Below, piece after piece: positions 45,953-55,430 of a stretch of DNA of 64,000 nt. The notes beneath the pieces were generated by a model. That model saw only the letters and a program-made list of their open reading frames with translations, was not told the origin of the DNA and ran no database searches. Source of the DNA: JAHEJE01 sp965216335 (GTDB lineage Bacteria > Pseudomonadota > Alphaproteobacteria > Rhizobiales > Aestuariivirgaceae); the NCBI GenBank assembly GCA_965216335.1, contig OZ244154.1:2604001-2668000 (forward strand), in the 5' to 3' direction. The number at the start of each line of letters is the position of its first letter. Positions within the stretch are counted from its first letter, which is position 1. The translations under genes were made by a program, and so were the position numbers.

Positions 45953-46028
45953 AAATGGAAGGATTCAAATGATGGAAATATGAGCAAGCACAATATATTT
46001 ATGCGATATTAACTGACAAGAAGTTGTA

Positions 46029-46045
46029 TTAATGACGTATTAACC
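46029..46045 (+). promoter_or_regulatory. CtrA-binding site upstream of the pilin gene
   Basis: TTAA-TGACGTA-TTAACC is a perfect full CtrA box (TTAA-N7-TTAAC). It lies about 160 bases before the pilin ATG, consistent with CtrA control of pilA in Caulobacter. Confidence 0.8.
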
Positions 46046-46205
46046 AAATAATCTGCGGTCGAGGGGGTTTTTGAAAGGGGCTTGCGAGATTTACTTGATA
46101 TTAATTCCCGGTCTGTAGGTTTGGCCTTGGTTCTGGACGAACACACTGTTGGTCCATTTTCTTGAACCAGGTGCTGTCTAACGAGTTAGTCAAGGAGAGT
46201 AAAAA

Positions 46206-46379
46206 ATGAGCAAGTTCGTACGTTTTATCAAGGACGAATCTGGTGCAACCGCTATTGAGTATGGTCTGATCGCTGCCGCGACCGGCCTGGTCCTGGTTGC
46301 CATCTCGCCGGCTCTGTCGGCCGCGCTGCAGGCGCTCTTTATTGCAATTACCGGTGGTTTGGCCGGTTCTGTTGCCTAA
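46206..46379 (+). CDS. pilA: Flp family type IVb pilin
   Basis: Major subunit of the Tad pilus, 57 residues. The leader MSKFVRFIKDESG ends at the cleavage site G-A, giving mature ATAIEYGLIAAATGLVL, with Glu at +5 and Tyr at +6 as usual. A short hydrophobic tail ends TGGLAGSVA. The gene is preceded by GGAG nine bases upstream and a CtrA box, and is followed by an intrinsic terminator, so it is a single-gene, strongly expressed unit. Confidence 0.95.
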   Translation: MSKFVRFIKDESGATAIEYGLIAAATGLVLVAISPALSAALQALFIAITGGLAGSVA

Positions 46380-46450
46380 ATCGGTTATCACCGATGGAGC
46401 GACCGCTTGAGCCACGGCCGCTCAACTAGAACACTTAGGGAGGCTCAAGA

Positions 46451-46479
46451 ACCGCCGGCGCAACGCCGGCGGTTTTTTT
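46451..46479 (+). terminator. Intrinsic terminator after the pilin gene
   Basis: CCGCCGGCG-CAA-CGCCGGCGG followed by seven T residues, about 70 bases after the pilin stop. It limits pilin transcript from running into cpaA. Confidence 0.93.
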
Positions 46480-46498
46480 GCGCTCGTCCTGCCCTTCA

Positions 46499-46508
46499 AG
46501 AGCACTTT
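46499..46508 (+). repeat. Solitary repeat end between pilin and cpaA
   Basis: AGAGCACTTT, the 5' end of the 250-bp elements, lies 20 bases after the pilin terminator. The rest of the 46509-46693 gap shows nothing else recognisable. Confidence 0.4.
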
Positions 46509-46693
46509 AGCCCGCCCCTCATGGGCGGCAAACTAACTAGGCGCGGCTTGCCGTATGCAGCTGCCGGGCCTCCGCATTACAGCTCTCGGCACAATTTTGC
46601 CCCGACACTGTCAAGAGGGTTAACCGGCTATTTACGGTAGGCATGACACTGTACCGGGAACACTCCGCCCCCAGAACATGACAGGCTTGTACT

Positions 46694-47200
46694 ATGTCCG
46701 CCACCAGTTCACTCATCCTCTCGGTCTTCCCGATCATGCTCGTTGCGGCGGGAATTGGCGATATGCTGACCATGCGTATTCCCAACTGGCTGACCGGGGC
46801 CATGGTCATCGTATTCTTCATTGTTGCGTTGATCGCAGGCATGCCGTTGCAGGTGATGATGTGGCATGTCATCGCCGGTTTGCTGATTCTCGCTATCGGC
46901 ATGCTCTTATTCTTCACTATCCGATTTGGCGGTGGCGATGCCAAGATGCTGGCCGCCGGCGCTTTGTGGGTCGGCTGGCAAAGCCTCATCCCTTTTGTCT
47001 TCTACACGGTCGTTTGTGGTGGCGCGCTGGCGATCCTCGCTCTCATCTGGACCTATTTCCAAGTGTTCCAGAGCGATGAAGAGACTGGATGGGTCAAGAG
47101 CCTGCTCAAGAAAAAGGTCGATGTGCCATATGGCGTTGCGATTGCCGGCGGCGGAATTCTCGCGTTTCCCCAGACGTGGTGGATGCAGTCGATGATCTGA
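46694..47200 (+). CDS. cpaA: Prepilin peptidase CpaA/TadV
   Basis: Polytopic aspartic protease that cleaves the pilin leader, 168 residues. The two catalytic aspartates are visible: GIGDMLTMRIPN (Asp about residue 23) and GGGDAKMLA. The compact A24 domain without a methylase half is normal for Tad loci. First gene of cpaA-tadC; 127 bases separate it from cpaB. Confidence 0.94.
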   Translation: MSATSSLILSVFPIMLVAAGIGDMLTMRIPNWLTGAMVIVFFIVALIAGMPLQVMMWHVIAGLLILAIGMLLFFTIRFGGGDAKMLAAGALWVGWQSLIPFVFYTVVCGGALAILALIWTYFQVFQSDEETGWVKSLLKKKVDVPYGVAIAGGGILAFPQTWWMQSMI

Positions 47201-47327
47201 TTGGCGGATATGACACTTTTAAGGACCATTCTCACCATCGGTTAACCTTAATTTGACCATTGATCGTCACAGTGTGTGACAGCGCCGGCATCCCCGGCAA
47301 AGCGAATGTAAGTCAGGACCAAGCTTA

Positions 47328-48149
47328 ATGAGTACGACCCGGATAGCCATTCTCGGACTCGCCCTGGGCGCCGCCATTCTCGCGGCATTTCTTGCCAAGG
47401 GCTTCCTGGGAAACGAACCGAAAACCAAGATCGTCGAGAAAAAGGTTGGAGAAACCACTGAAGTTCTGGTGGTCTCCAAGGATGTCAAGATCGGTGGGCT
47501 GCTCAACGGCTCAGCGATCAAGTGGCAGGAATGGCCGAAAAAGGCCATTGCGGCGCATATGATCACCCGAAAAAGCAAGCCGGACGCAATGTCGAAGTTC
47601 GAGAATGCCCGCGCCCGCGCCGCCTTGTTTGAAGGTGAGCCGGTTTCGACGAAAAAGGTGATTCTGCCCAATCAATCCGGCTTCATGGCGGCCATTTTGC
47701 CCAAGGGCATGCGGGCCATTGCCGTGCGCGTTTCGGTTGAAACCGGCGCCGGTGGCTTCATTCTGCCGAATGACCGGGTCGACGTGTTGCTGACGCGCAA
47801 GCTGAGCGGCGGAGCGACGGCTCGCACGGTCACCGAGACGGTGCTGACCAATGTCCGCGTCCTGGCCATTGATCAGACCTACACCGCCGACAATGGCGAT
47901 AAGAAGGACCAGGTCGCAGAGAACAAGATCAACACCGCGACGCTCGAGCTTGATCCGCGCCAGTCTGAAGTTGTGGCGCTTGCCGAAACCACAGGTCAAC
48001 TGACCTTGGCTTTGCGCGCCCTGGCCGACAACGGTTCCAGCGAACTCGGCGACGACGGGCCGCGCCTGTCCAAGAAATACGCAACCGGCGCCGGTGAAAT
48101 CACCATCCTGCGCTATGGCATCGAAAGACAGACGGCCACTAACGATTAA
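47328..48149 (+). CDS. cpaB: Flp pilus assembly protein CpaB/RcpC
   Basis: Periplasmic pilus assembly factor anchored by an N-terminal helix (about 5-23), 273 residues. It has a SAF-like domain (VVSKDVKIGGLLNGSAIKWQ) and RAVAVRVSVE-like AIAVRVSVETGAGGFILPNDRVDVLLT (about 134-160), typical of CpaB. It lies 12 bases upstream of cpaC. It is thought to work with the secretin CpaC across the periplasm. Confidence 0.94.
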   Translation: MSTTRIAILGLALGAAILAAFLAKGFLGNEPKTKIVEKKVGETTEVLVVSKDVKIGGLLNGSAIKWQEWPKKAIAAHMITRKSKPDAMSKFENARARAALFEGEPVSTKKVILPNQSGFMAAILPKGMRAIAVRVSVETGAGGFILPNDRVDVLLTRKLSGGATARTVTETVLTNVRVLAIDQTYTADNGDKKDQVAENKINTATLELDPRQSEVVALAETTGQLTLALRALADNGSSELGDDGPRLSKKYATGAGEITILRYGIERQTATND

Positions 48150-48161
48150 GGTCCGCATCCC

Positions 48162-49628
48162 ATGAGAAGCACAATGAACCCTCAAAGCAACACCATGGCC
48201 GTCAAGCGTGATTGGCCGCTCCGCAGCGCCATTTCGATCTTTCTCATCGTCCTGGCCGCCGTAATGGGCTCACTCGCCTACAGTACCGTCGGTGCTGGTG
48301 CAGCGAGCAGTGAATACAACTCTGCCTCGAACGCCAGATTTGTACGCATTGGCCTCAACAAGTCACTGGTTGTGCGGCTTCCCGCGGCAGCTACCGACGT
48401 TCTGATCGGCAACCCGGAAGTCGTCGACGCGGTGGTCCGCACCCGTAACACGGCCTATCTGTTCGCCCGCAAGGTCGGTCAGACCAACGCTTTCTTCTTT
48501 GATGTCAACGGCCGTCAGATTTTGAGCCTGGATATCGAAGTTGCTCAGGACACGAAGGCTCTCAGCAAGCTGCTGATGCGCGCTCTTCCCGGCACCGGAA
48601 TCACCGTTGATACGGTTGGCGACAACGTTGTCCTCGGCGGCACAGCCAAAAACGCCGGCGAAGCCAAGACAGCGCTTGATCTCGCCACCCGGTTTGCCGG
48701 CGGCGACGAAAAGAAGGTTGTCTCGATGATTGCCATCACCGGCAAGGAACAGGTCATGTTGCGGGTTCGCATTGCCGAGCTGCAGCGCGACGTGCTCAAG
48801 CAATTCGGGGTTGACACCGAAGTGGCCTTTGCTGTGGGCAACAACTTTGCGGCGCAGTTCATCAATCCCAACCCGTTCACTCTGGGTCAGGCCGGCCCAA
48901 TCGCAACCAACCGGAACATCGGCAGCTACGTGAATGGCAGCAGTCAGGTTGATGTGATTGTGCGTGCATTGGAGCGTGATGGCATGTTGCGCACGCTGGC
49001 GGAACCGACCCTGACCGCAATTTCCGGTGAAGCCGCGAAATTCCTGGCAGGCGGCGAGTTCCCGGTTCCCGTCGGCAACGACGATGACGGCATCAAGATC
49101 GAGTTCAAGCCATTCGGTGTCGGTCTCGCGTTCACGCCGGTGGTTCTCTCCGAAGGCCGGATATCCCTGCGGATATCGACCGAAATCAGCGAACTGACCA
49201 ACGAAAACGGGCTTGCTCTGACGTCGGACAACACCAATGTCAGCCTGTCGATCCCGGGTTTGCGTGTCCGGCGCGCCGAGACAACGCTTGAAATGCCGAG
49301 CGGCGGGTCGATGATCCTTGCTGGCTTGATCAAGGAAGACACCAAGCAGCAGCTCAACGGTGTACCTGGCGTTAAGAACCTGCCGATCCTCGGGACGCTG
49401 TTCCGCAGCCGCGATTTCCAGACGAGCCAGACTGAGATGGTCGTCATGGTCACCCCGTTTGTGGTCAATCCGGTCAACGAGAACAAGCTGTCGACGCCGC
49501 TTGATCGGCACAATGTCGCCACCGACCGTCAGACCATCCTGTTCGGCCGCCTCAACAAGGTTTACGGCGTCGCCGGCAACCGCCCCAAGGGAACATACCA
49601 CGGCAACGTTGGCTTCATCGTCGAGTAA
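48162..49628 (+). CDS. cpaC: Outer-membrane secretin CpaC/RcpA
   Basis: Forms the pilus exit channel. 488 residues: signal peptide (about 20-50), an N-terminal domain with GLNKSLVVRLPAAATDVLIGN, a BON-like segment, then the secretin domain with EFKPFGVGLAFTPVV and the conserved VPGVKNLPILGTLFRS near the C-terminus. It follows cpaB by 12 bases and precedes the lipoprotein cpaD by about 20. Two other ATGs (48174, 48195) are possible starts. Confidence 0.95.
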   Translation: MRSTMNPQSNTMAVKRDWPLRSAISIFLIVLAAVMGSLAYSTVGAGAASSEYNSASNARFVRIGLNKSLVVRLPAAATDVLIGNPEVVDAVVRTRNTAYLFARKVGQTNAFFFDVNGRQILSLDIEVAQDTKALSKLLMRALPGTGITVDTVGDNVVLGGTAKNAGEAKTALDLATRFAGGDEKKVVSMIAITGKEQVMLRVRIAELQRDVLKQFGVDTEVAFAVGNNFAAQFINPNPFTLGQAGPIATNRNIGSYVNGSSQVDVIVRALERDGMLRTLAEPTLTAISGEAAKFLAGGEFPVPVGNDDDGIKIEFKPFGVGLAFTPVVLSEGRISLRISTEISELTNENGLALTSDNTNVSLSIPGLRVRRAETTLEMPSGGSMILAGLIKEDTKQQLNGVPGVKNLPILGTLFRSRDFQTSQTEMVVMVTPFVVNPVNENKLSTPLDRHNVATDRQTILFGRLNKVYGVAGNRPKGTYHGNVGFIVE

Positions 49629-49649
49629 GTGGGTGTGAAGGAGTTAGAA

Positions 49650-50339
49650 ATGTCCAAGTTTCAGATCAAAGGCCCGACAACCCTGCTGAAAGTCGCCGGT
49701 TTGGCAGTCCTCGCTGCCACGGTAGCCGGATGTGAAGGAATGAACGGTGGCGTCGACGATGTTTACGAACCGTCGCTGCATTACCAGCGCTTCCCGATCC
49801 AGGTGTCCAAGGGCAAGGTACAGATGAAGGTTCCGGCCCGGTCTGCAAGGCTGTCTGCCGCGCATGAGGATGCGGTTGCCCGCTTCGCGCAATCTGCCAA
49901 CAGCCATCAGGCAAGCCAGGTTTCAGTGGCAAGACCCTCCGGCCAGACCTCTGCCGATGCTGTTGCCGGACGCATCACCCAGGTGCTCAATGCCCAGGGG
50001 GTACCGTCCGCCAATATTCGGCACACGACCTACTCCGGCCACGGCCCGGTGATCATGTCCTACAGCCGTTACATGGCCCATACAGCCGAATGTGGCGACT
50101 GGTCGGAAGATTTCGGGACATCGACAAACAACGGCCCGTATTCCGATATGGGCTGTACCACGCAAAGCAACATCGCCGCCATGGTTGCCAATCCGAAGGA
50201 TCTCGTACAGCCGCGCACAATGGATGCTCCGAGTGCGACCAGACGTGCCGAGGTTCTGAACAAGTATGGCAAGGGCCAGAACACCGCCACACAGGTGGAC
50301 GCGCAACAGCAGATCTCGATTTCCGAAGCGGTGAAGTAG
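49650..50339 (+). CDS. cpaD: Pilus assembly lipoprotein CpaD
   Basis: Outer-membrane lipoprotein of the Tad secretion complex, 229 residues. Lipobox TVAGC at about residue 27 and a CpaD domain with YSRYMAHTAECGDWSEDFGT. AAGGAG lies six bases before ATG 49650, which decides the start over the GTG at 49629. It is probably a partner of the CpaC secretin, matching the order cpaBCDEF. Confidence 0.92.
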   Translation: MSKFQIKGPTTLLKVAGLAVLAATVAGCEGMNGGVDDVYEPSLHYQRFPIQVSKGKVQMKVPARSARLSAAHEDAVARFAQSANSHQASQVSVARPSGQTSADAVAGRITQVLNAQGVPSANIRHTTYSGHGPVIMSYSRYMAHTAECGDWSEDFGTSTNNGPYSDMGCTTQSNIAAMVANPKDLVQPRTMDAPSATRRAEVLNKYGKGQNTATQVDAQQQISISEAVK

Positions 50340-50366
50340 CGACCGCGCACATTCAACTCGCAAGAA

Positions 50367-51638
50367 ATGACAGGCAATTCAGCAATGGAACAGGCACAAA
50401 ACACTCACTCGCCTCATGATGAAGTCGTCGCAATGATTCCGCGCATCAACGTCCACGCGTTCTGCGAGGACCAGGGCACTGCCAACACGATGCAGTCGGT
50501 GGTTGGCGACCGGCGCATGTCCAAGGCACACATGCAGGTGCATATGGGCGGAATCTCCGCTGCCATCCAAACCTACGGCGCTTCCAAGACCCCGGAGGTT
50601 TTGCTGGTTGAGTCGGTGAAGCAGCGCGACGCCCTCTTGTCCGACCTTGGTCATCTGGCGCACGTCTGTGATCCAAGCACCAAGGTTATGGTGATCGGGC
50701 ATGTGAACGATATCATCATGTATCGTGAATTGATCCGCCAGGGGATCAGCGAGTATCTCGTCGCCCCTTTGCATCAGCTTCAGGTGATCGATTCCATCGC
50801 AGGGTTGTTTAGTGATCCCGATGCCAAGCCTGTCGGCAAGGTGATCAGCTTCGTTGGCACCAAGGGCGGCGTGGGATCAAGTACGCTTGCCCACAACATC
50901 GGCTGGCTGTTCTCGCGTGAATATTCCGCCGATACCGTTATCACCGACCTCGATTTGTCGTTCGGTACCGCCGGTCTGAATTTCAACCAGGACGGATCCC
51001 AGGGGATCTGGGATGCTTTGGCCTCGCCCGATCGTGTCGACCAGGCAATTATTGAGCGTATGCTTTCAAAGTGCTCCGACCGCCTGAGCCTGCTCAGTGC
51101 AGCATCGTCGGTCGAGCGCGAGGCGTCTATCAACGACCAGGCCTTGGAGAACATCCTCGACATCGTCCGTTCGAACGTACCTTGTGTCATCGTCGACGTG
51201 CCTAATGTCTGGTCATCATGGACCAAACAGGTTCTGACCCAGTCCGATGAAGTGATCATCACCGCTACGCCGGAACTGGCCAGTCTGCGAAACGGTAAAA
51301 ATCTTGTCGACTTCGTCAAGCAGGCACGCCCGAATGACGCGCCGCCCAAACTGGTGATGAACCAGGTTGGAGTTGCCAAGCGGCCTGAAATCCCGGTTGG
51401 CGATTTCGCCAAGGCCATCGGCGTCGAGCCAACCGTTATCATCCCGTTTGACGGACCGACATTCGGTACGGCCAATAGTAACGGCCAGATGATCGGCGAA
51501 GTCGATCAGAAATCTGAAGCCTTCCATGCCATTTCAACCCTCGCTCAGCTGTTGCAGGGCCAGGAACCGCCGGAAAAGACAAGCAAGTCCGCACTGGGCT
51601 CGCTGCGCGAAAAACTTTCGACCCTGAGGAAGAAATAA
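50367..51638 (+). CDS. cpaE: CpaE/TadZ pilus localisation ATPase
   Basis: Receiver-like N-terminal domain plus MinD/ParA-like ATPase, thought to position the pilus machine at the pole. 423 residues; the deviant Walker A is GTKGGVGSST, followed by TDLDLSFGTAGLNF and VIVDVPNVWSSWT. The first domain (about 20-140) lacks a clear receiver phosphorylation site. A second ATG at 50385 is possible. It ends one base before cpaF. Confidence 0.94.
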   Translation: MTGNSAMEQAQNTHSPHDEVVAMIPRINVHAFCEDQGTANTMQSVVGDRRMSKAHMQVHMGGISAAIQTYGASKTPEVLLVESVKQRDALLSDLGHLAHVCDPSTKVMVIGHVNDIIMYRELIRQGISEYLVAPLHQLQVIDSIAGLFSDPDAKPVGKVISFVGTKGGVGSSTLAHNIGWLFSREYSADTVITDLDLSFGTAGLNFNQDGSQGIWDALASPDRVDQAIIERMLSKCSDRLSLLSAASSVEREASINDQALENILDIVRSNVPCVIVDVPNVWSSWTKQVLTQSDEVIITATPELASLRNGKNLVDFVKQARPNDAPPKLVMNQVGVAKRPEIPVGDFAKAIGVEPTVIIPFDGPTFGTANSNGQMIGEVDQKSEAFHAISTLAQLLQGQEPPEKTSKSALGSLREKLSTLRKK

Positions 51639-51639
51639 T

Positions 51640-53202
51640 ATGTTCGGAAAGCGTGGAGAAACAGCGCCGGGCCAGCCCCCTGCAGGACAGCCGGTTCCGG
51701 CACCTGACGGAGCACCGCAAGGCGCTGCCCCGGCGGCCGCGGAGGCCGCCCCTGGAACAATTCCTGATGTTGCGGTTTCAGCCGCCCAGGACGATTTTTC
51801 CGCCACCACCGGTGGCGCCGCTGCTGCGCCGCCCATGGAGCAGCAAGCTGCGCCGCCGGCGGTTCAACAGACCCAGACGGCCACGCAAAAGTCTGCGGGC
51901 AAACGCTCCGACAACTATTACGACATCAAATCGACGATCTTCAACGCGCTCATTGATGCCATCGATCTGACCCAGCTTGGCCAACTCGATCGCGACAGTG
52001 CCCGCGATGAGATCCGCGACATCGTCAACGAGATCATTGCTCTCAAGGATGTCGCGATGTCGATTGCCGAGCAGGAAGAACTGCTCGAGGACATCTGCAA
52101 CGACGTGCTTGGCTATGGTCCGCTGGAGCCGCTGCTGGCGCGCGATGACATCGCCGACATCATGGTCAACGGCGCTGACACCACGTTCATCGAAGTTGAC
52201 GGAAAGATGGAAGAAACCAATATCCGGTTTCGCGACAACGCTCAGTTGCTCAACATCTGTCAGCGCATCGTGAGCCAGATCGGTCGTCGTGTCGATGAAG
52301 CCAGTCCGATATGCGACGCGCGTCTGCCCGACGGTTCGCGCGTCAACGTGATTGCGCCGCCGCTCTCCATCGATGGCGCCGCACTCACCATTCGTAAGTT
52401 TAAAAAAGATCGCCTGAAGCTGCAGGATCTGGTGAACTTCGAGTCCATAACGCCGGAAGGCGCTACGATTCTCAGTATTATCGGCCGGGTCCGCTGCAAC
52501 ACCTTGATCTCGGGCGGCACGGGTTCAGGCAAGACCACTCTGCTCAACTGCCTGACCGGTTACGTTGATGAAGAAGAGCGCGTCATCACCTGCGAGGACG
52601 CTGCCGAATTGCAGCTGCAACAGCCGCACGTGGTGCGCCTTGAAACCCGCCCTCCGAATTTGGAGGGCGAAGGTGAAATCACCATGCGCGATCTGGTCAA
52701 GAACTGTCTGCGCATGCGTCCCGAGCGGATCATCGTCGGCGAGGTGCGCGGACCGGAGGCATTTGACCTTCTCCAGGCCATGAACACCGGCCACGACGGC
52801 TCGATGGGCACAGTCCACGCCAACTCGCCGCGCGAGGCCCTGTCGCGTCTGGAATCGATGATCACCATGGGCGGCTTCGCCCTGCCCTCGAAGACGATCA
52901 AGGAGATGATCGTCGGCTCGATCGACGTCATTGTCCAGGCCGCCCGCCTGCGTGATGGTTCGCGCCGCATCACTCATGTCACCGAAGTGGTCGGCATGGA
53001 GGGCGATGTCATTATTACCCAGGATCTGTTCCTCTATGACATCACCGGCGAGGATCAGGACGGCAAGATCATTGGTCAACACCGTTCGACAGGTATTGCC
53101 CGTCCGCATTTCTGGGATCGGGCGCGTTACTATGGCGAGGAACACCGCTTGGCCGAAGCGCTGGAAGCCGCTGAATCGCGCAACGACGATTTTGAAGTTT
53201 GA
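51640..53202 (+). CDS. cpaF: Pilus assembly ATPase CpaF/TadA
   Basis: Hexameric secretion ATPase driving pilus extension and retraction. 520 residues with a Pro/Ala-rich N-terminal linker (1-85). The core has Walker A GGTGSGKTTLLN, LETRPPNLEGEGEITMRDLV-type arginine finger region, and the HDGSMGTVHANSPREAL His box. It begins one base after the cpaE stop, implying coupling. Confidence 0.96.
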   Translation: MFGKRGETAPGQPPAGQPVPAPDGAPQGAAPAAAEAAPGTIPDVAVSAAQDDFSATTGGAAAAPPMEQQAAPPAVQQTQTATQKSAGKRSDNYYDIKSTIFNALIDAIDLTQLGQLDRDSARDEIRDIVNEIIALKDVAMSIAEQEELLEDICNDVLGYGPLEPLLARDDIADIMVNGADTTFIEVDGKMEETNIRFRDNAQLLNICQRIVSQIGRRVDEASPICDARLPDGSRVNVIAPPLSIDGAALTIRKFKKDRLKLQDLVNFESITPEGATILSIIGRVRCNTLISGGTGSGKTTLLNCLTGYVDEEERVITCEDAAELQLQQPHVVRLETRPPNLEGEGEITMRDLVKNCLRMRPERIIVGEVRGPEAFDLLQAMNTGHDGSMGTVHANSPREALSRLESMITMGGFALPSKTIKEMIVGSIDVIVQAARLRDGSRRITHVTEVVGMEGDVIITQDLFLYDITGEDQDGKIIGQHRSTGIARPHFWDRARYYGEEHRLAEALEAAESRNDDFEV

Positions 53203-53236
53203 ACCCAAAAGTTGGCTGCTGGCCAGAGGTTAGTCC

Positions 53237-54259
53237 ATGGAGTTGAGTAACGAAGTCATCCAAGTGGGGTTTGTCGTCTTCATCGCTTTAGCCGTTGGAG
53301 CGGCCGCCTTTGCAGTACTGTTTCCGTTCTTTACCGGCGAAGCACAGGCCAACAAACGTGTCCAGAACATCGCTGACAGGTCAGGCAAGGGCACGGCGAC
53401 CAAGAAGCTTGGCGGCCTTCGTTCGCGACTTCAGGAAGATTCCAAGGACACCCGCCGCAAACAGGTACAGGAAAGCCTGAAGCAACTTGAGGAACGTGAG
53501 AAGAAGCGCAAAAAGAAGGTCTCGCTCAGACTGCTGATGCTGCAAGCCGGGCTCGATTTGACGCCTAAGAACTTTTACGCCGCCTCCGGGGTTGTCGGTG
53601 CCGTATGCGCGATCGCAAGTTGGATCGCCGGTGTCCCTGTGGTTGTCGCCGGTGTTGCCGGTTTGGTGGGTGCGCTGGGCTTGCCGAGATGGATGCTGTC
53701 TTATCTTCGCAAGCGGCGCCAGGAAATCTTCCTCAACGACTTTGCCGATGCCATCGACGTCATGGTTCGCGGCCTCAAGGCTGGCTTGCCGGTGAATGAC
53801 GCCATGAAGGTGATTGCGGCTGAGACCCCGGCGCCCGTCGGCCCTGAGTTCATGGAGGTTGTCGAAGGTCAGCGCGTCGGTATTTCCATTGGTCAAGGCA
53901 TCGAGCGTATGTTTGAGCGCATGCCGCTGGCGGAGGTGAACTTCCTCGCCATCGTGATGGCCATCCAGGCCAAGACTGGCGGCAACCTCGCAGAAGCGTT
54001 GAACAACTTGTCCAAAGTGCTGCGCGACCGCAAGAAGATGAAACAGAAGATCAAGTCGGTTTCCCAGGAAGCCAAGGCTTCGGCTTCGATCATTGGTGCC
54101 CTGCCATTCATAATTTGCGCTGCCATGGCCGTACTCAACCCGAGCCACCTGAACCCGCTCTGGGAAACCCGGACCGGCAACCTCATCATCATTGGCGCCC
54201 TGATTTGGATGGGCACTGGTGTGCTGATCATGCGCAAGATGATCAACTTCAAGATCTGA
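53237..54259 (+). CDS. tadB: Tad pilus inner-membrane platform protein TadB (CpaG)
   Basis: Type II secretion F-domain membrane protein, 340 residues. An N-terminal helix, a basic stretch, two helices near 115-155, the T2SSF domain (DAIDVMVRGLKAGLPVNDAM), then two C-terminal helices. It pairs with tadC directly downstream (24-base gap), as in all Tad systems. Confidence 0.94.
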   Translation: MELSNEVIQVGFVVFIALAVGAAAFAVLFPFFTGEAQANKRVQNIADRSGKGTATKKLGGLRSRLQEDSKDTRRKQVQESLKQLEEREKKRKKKVSLRLLMLQAGLDLTPKNFYAASGVVGAVCAIASWIAGVPVVVAGVAGLVGALGLPRWMLSYLRKRRQEIFLNDFADAIDVMVRGLKAGLPVNDAMKVIAAETPAPVGPEFMEVVEGQRVGISIGQGIERMFERMPLAEVNFLAIVMAIQAKTGGNLAEALNNLSKVLRDRKKMKQKIKSVSQEAKASASIIGALPFIICAAMAVLNPSHLNPLWETRTGNLIIIGALIWMGTGVLIMRKMINFKI

Positions 54260-54283
54260 TCTGACCCTAAGGCCGCAAGAGCA

Positions 54284-55261
54284 ATGCTAGACCAACTTTT
54301 TGCCCTCCTCGAAGTTCGCAACGCCATCACGCTGCTGGTCGGACTGTCGGCGTTCGCGACCGTGCTGACCCTAACAGCACCGCTGTTCCAGGGCGACAAG
54401 ATGCGTCAGCGCATGAAGGTGCTGCAGGGCGAACGCGACAAACTGCGTAGCGCACAGCGCGCTGCGTTGGCTGCCGACCAGCCCAGCCAGGCCCGGTTGC
54501 GCGAAAAGCCCAAGGGAACGGTGGCGCAGCTGGTTGAGGCGTTGAACCTGCGCGAGCTGCTGAAGGCGGAAAACTCCAGAAACCGGTTGCGCCAGGCCGG
54601 CTACCGCAGCGAAAAGCACCTCGTCACGTTCCTTGCCGCCCGCGTCGGTATGCCTATTGTCACCGGGCTCTTGGTCTTCATCTATTCCTCGACGGTGTTT
54701 GCCGACAAGATCCCCGAATCGATGGGCCTCGTGACCCCGCTCATCGGTGCCGTTGCCGGCTTCTATGTGCCGAACATGTTTTTGTCCAACATCGTGAAAC
54801 GGCGTCAGCAATCCATTCAGGGGGCCTGGTCGGATGCCCTTGACCTTCTGCTGATCTGCGTTGAATCGGGCATGTCGATCGAGGCTGCAATCCAACGTGT
54901 GTCAGGCGAGATCGGCGCCCAGTCGGTTCCTCTGGCTGAGGAATTGACGCTGACCAATGCTGAGCTGTCATTCCTCGGTGATCGCCGCAAGGCGTTTGAA
55001 AACCTGGCTCTGAGAACCGGTATGCCGACCGTGAAGTCGGTTGTCACCAGCCTCATCCAGTCGGAGCGCTACGGTACGCCGCTCGGCACCGCCCTGCGCG
55101 TTCTGGCCCAGGAAAACCGTGACGCACGCATGGCTATGGCAGAAAAGAAGGCTGCCGCCCTACCACCGAAACTGACAGTTCCCATGGTGCTGTTCTTCCT
55201 GCCGGTCATCTTCCTGGTTCTCCTTGGCCCGTCCGCCATTCTGGTGTTTGGTTTGAAATAG
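54284..55261 (+). CDS. tadC: Tad pilus inner-membrane platform protein TadC (CpaH)
   Basis: Second T2SSF-domain platform protein, 325 residues, with the signature WSDALDLLLICVESGMSIEAAI and a C-terminal helix pair (MVLFFLPVIFLVLLGPSAILV, about 300-320). It closes the cpaA-tadC run. A TadD-like gene would normally come next; here the LacI-tct cassette intervenes and tadD lies at 62954. Confidence 0.94.
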   Translation: MLDQLFALLEVRNAITLLVGLSAFATVLTLTAPLFQGDKMRQRMKVLQGERDKLRSAQRAALAADQPSQARLREKPKGTVAQLVEALNLRELLKAENSRNRLRQAGYRSEKHLVTFLAARVGMPIVTGLLVFIYSSTVFADKIPESMGLVTPLIGAVAGFYVPNMFLSNIVKRRQQSIQGAWSDALDLLLICVESGMSIEAAIQRVSGEIGAQSVPLAEELTLTNAELSFLGDRRKAFENLALRTGMPTVKSVVTSLIQSERYGTPLGTALRVLAQENRDARMAMAEKKAAALPPKLTVPMVLFFLPVIFLVLLGPSAILVFGLK

Positions 55262-55430
55262 AGGCCGGACCAACACGTTTCCCATGCATGACGGCATCGT
55301 TACTCGCAAGGTCGTTGAGCCTGACTCCACGCTGGCGGAAAACCGTTGTCATATCAGCCCGGTACAACGGTCAGAAAAGTCGAATGCCAATACCGCTCGC
55401 ATGCGCGATCGGCGGTAGGTGGCATCTCGG

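Noticed and set aside
46499..46693. A second CtrA site before cpaA
   Set aside because: Only a single TTAACC half-site is present; the required spacing to a second TTAA is missing.
47201..47327. CtrA box before cpaB (TTAACCTTAA)
   Set aside because: The two TTAA elements are only two bases apart instead of seven.
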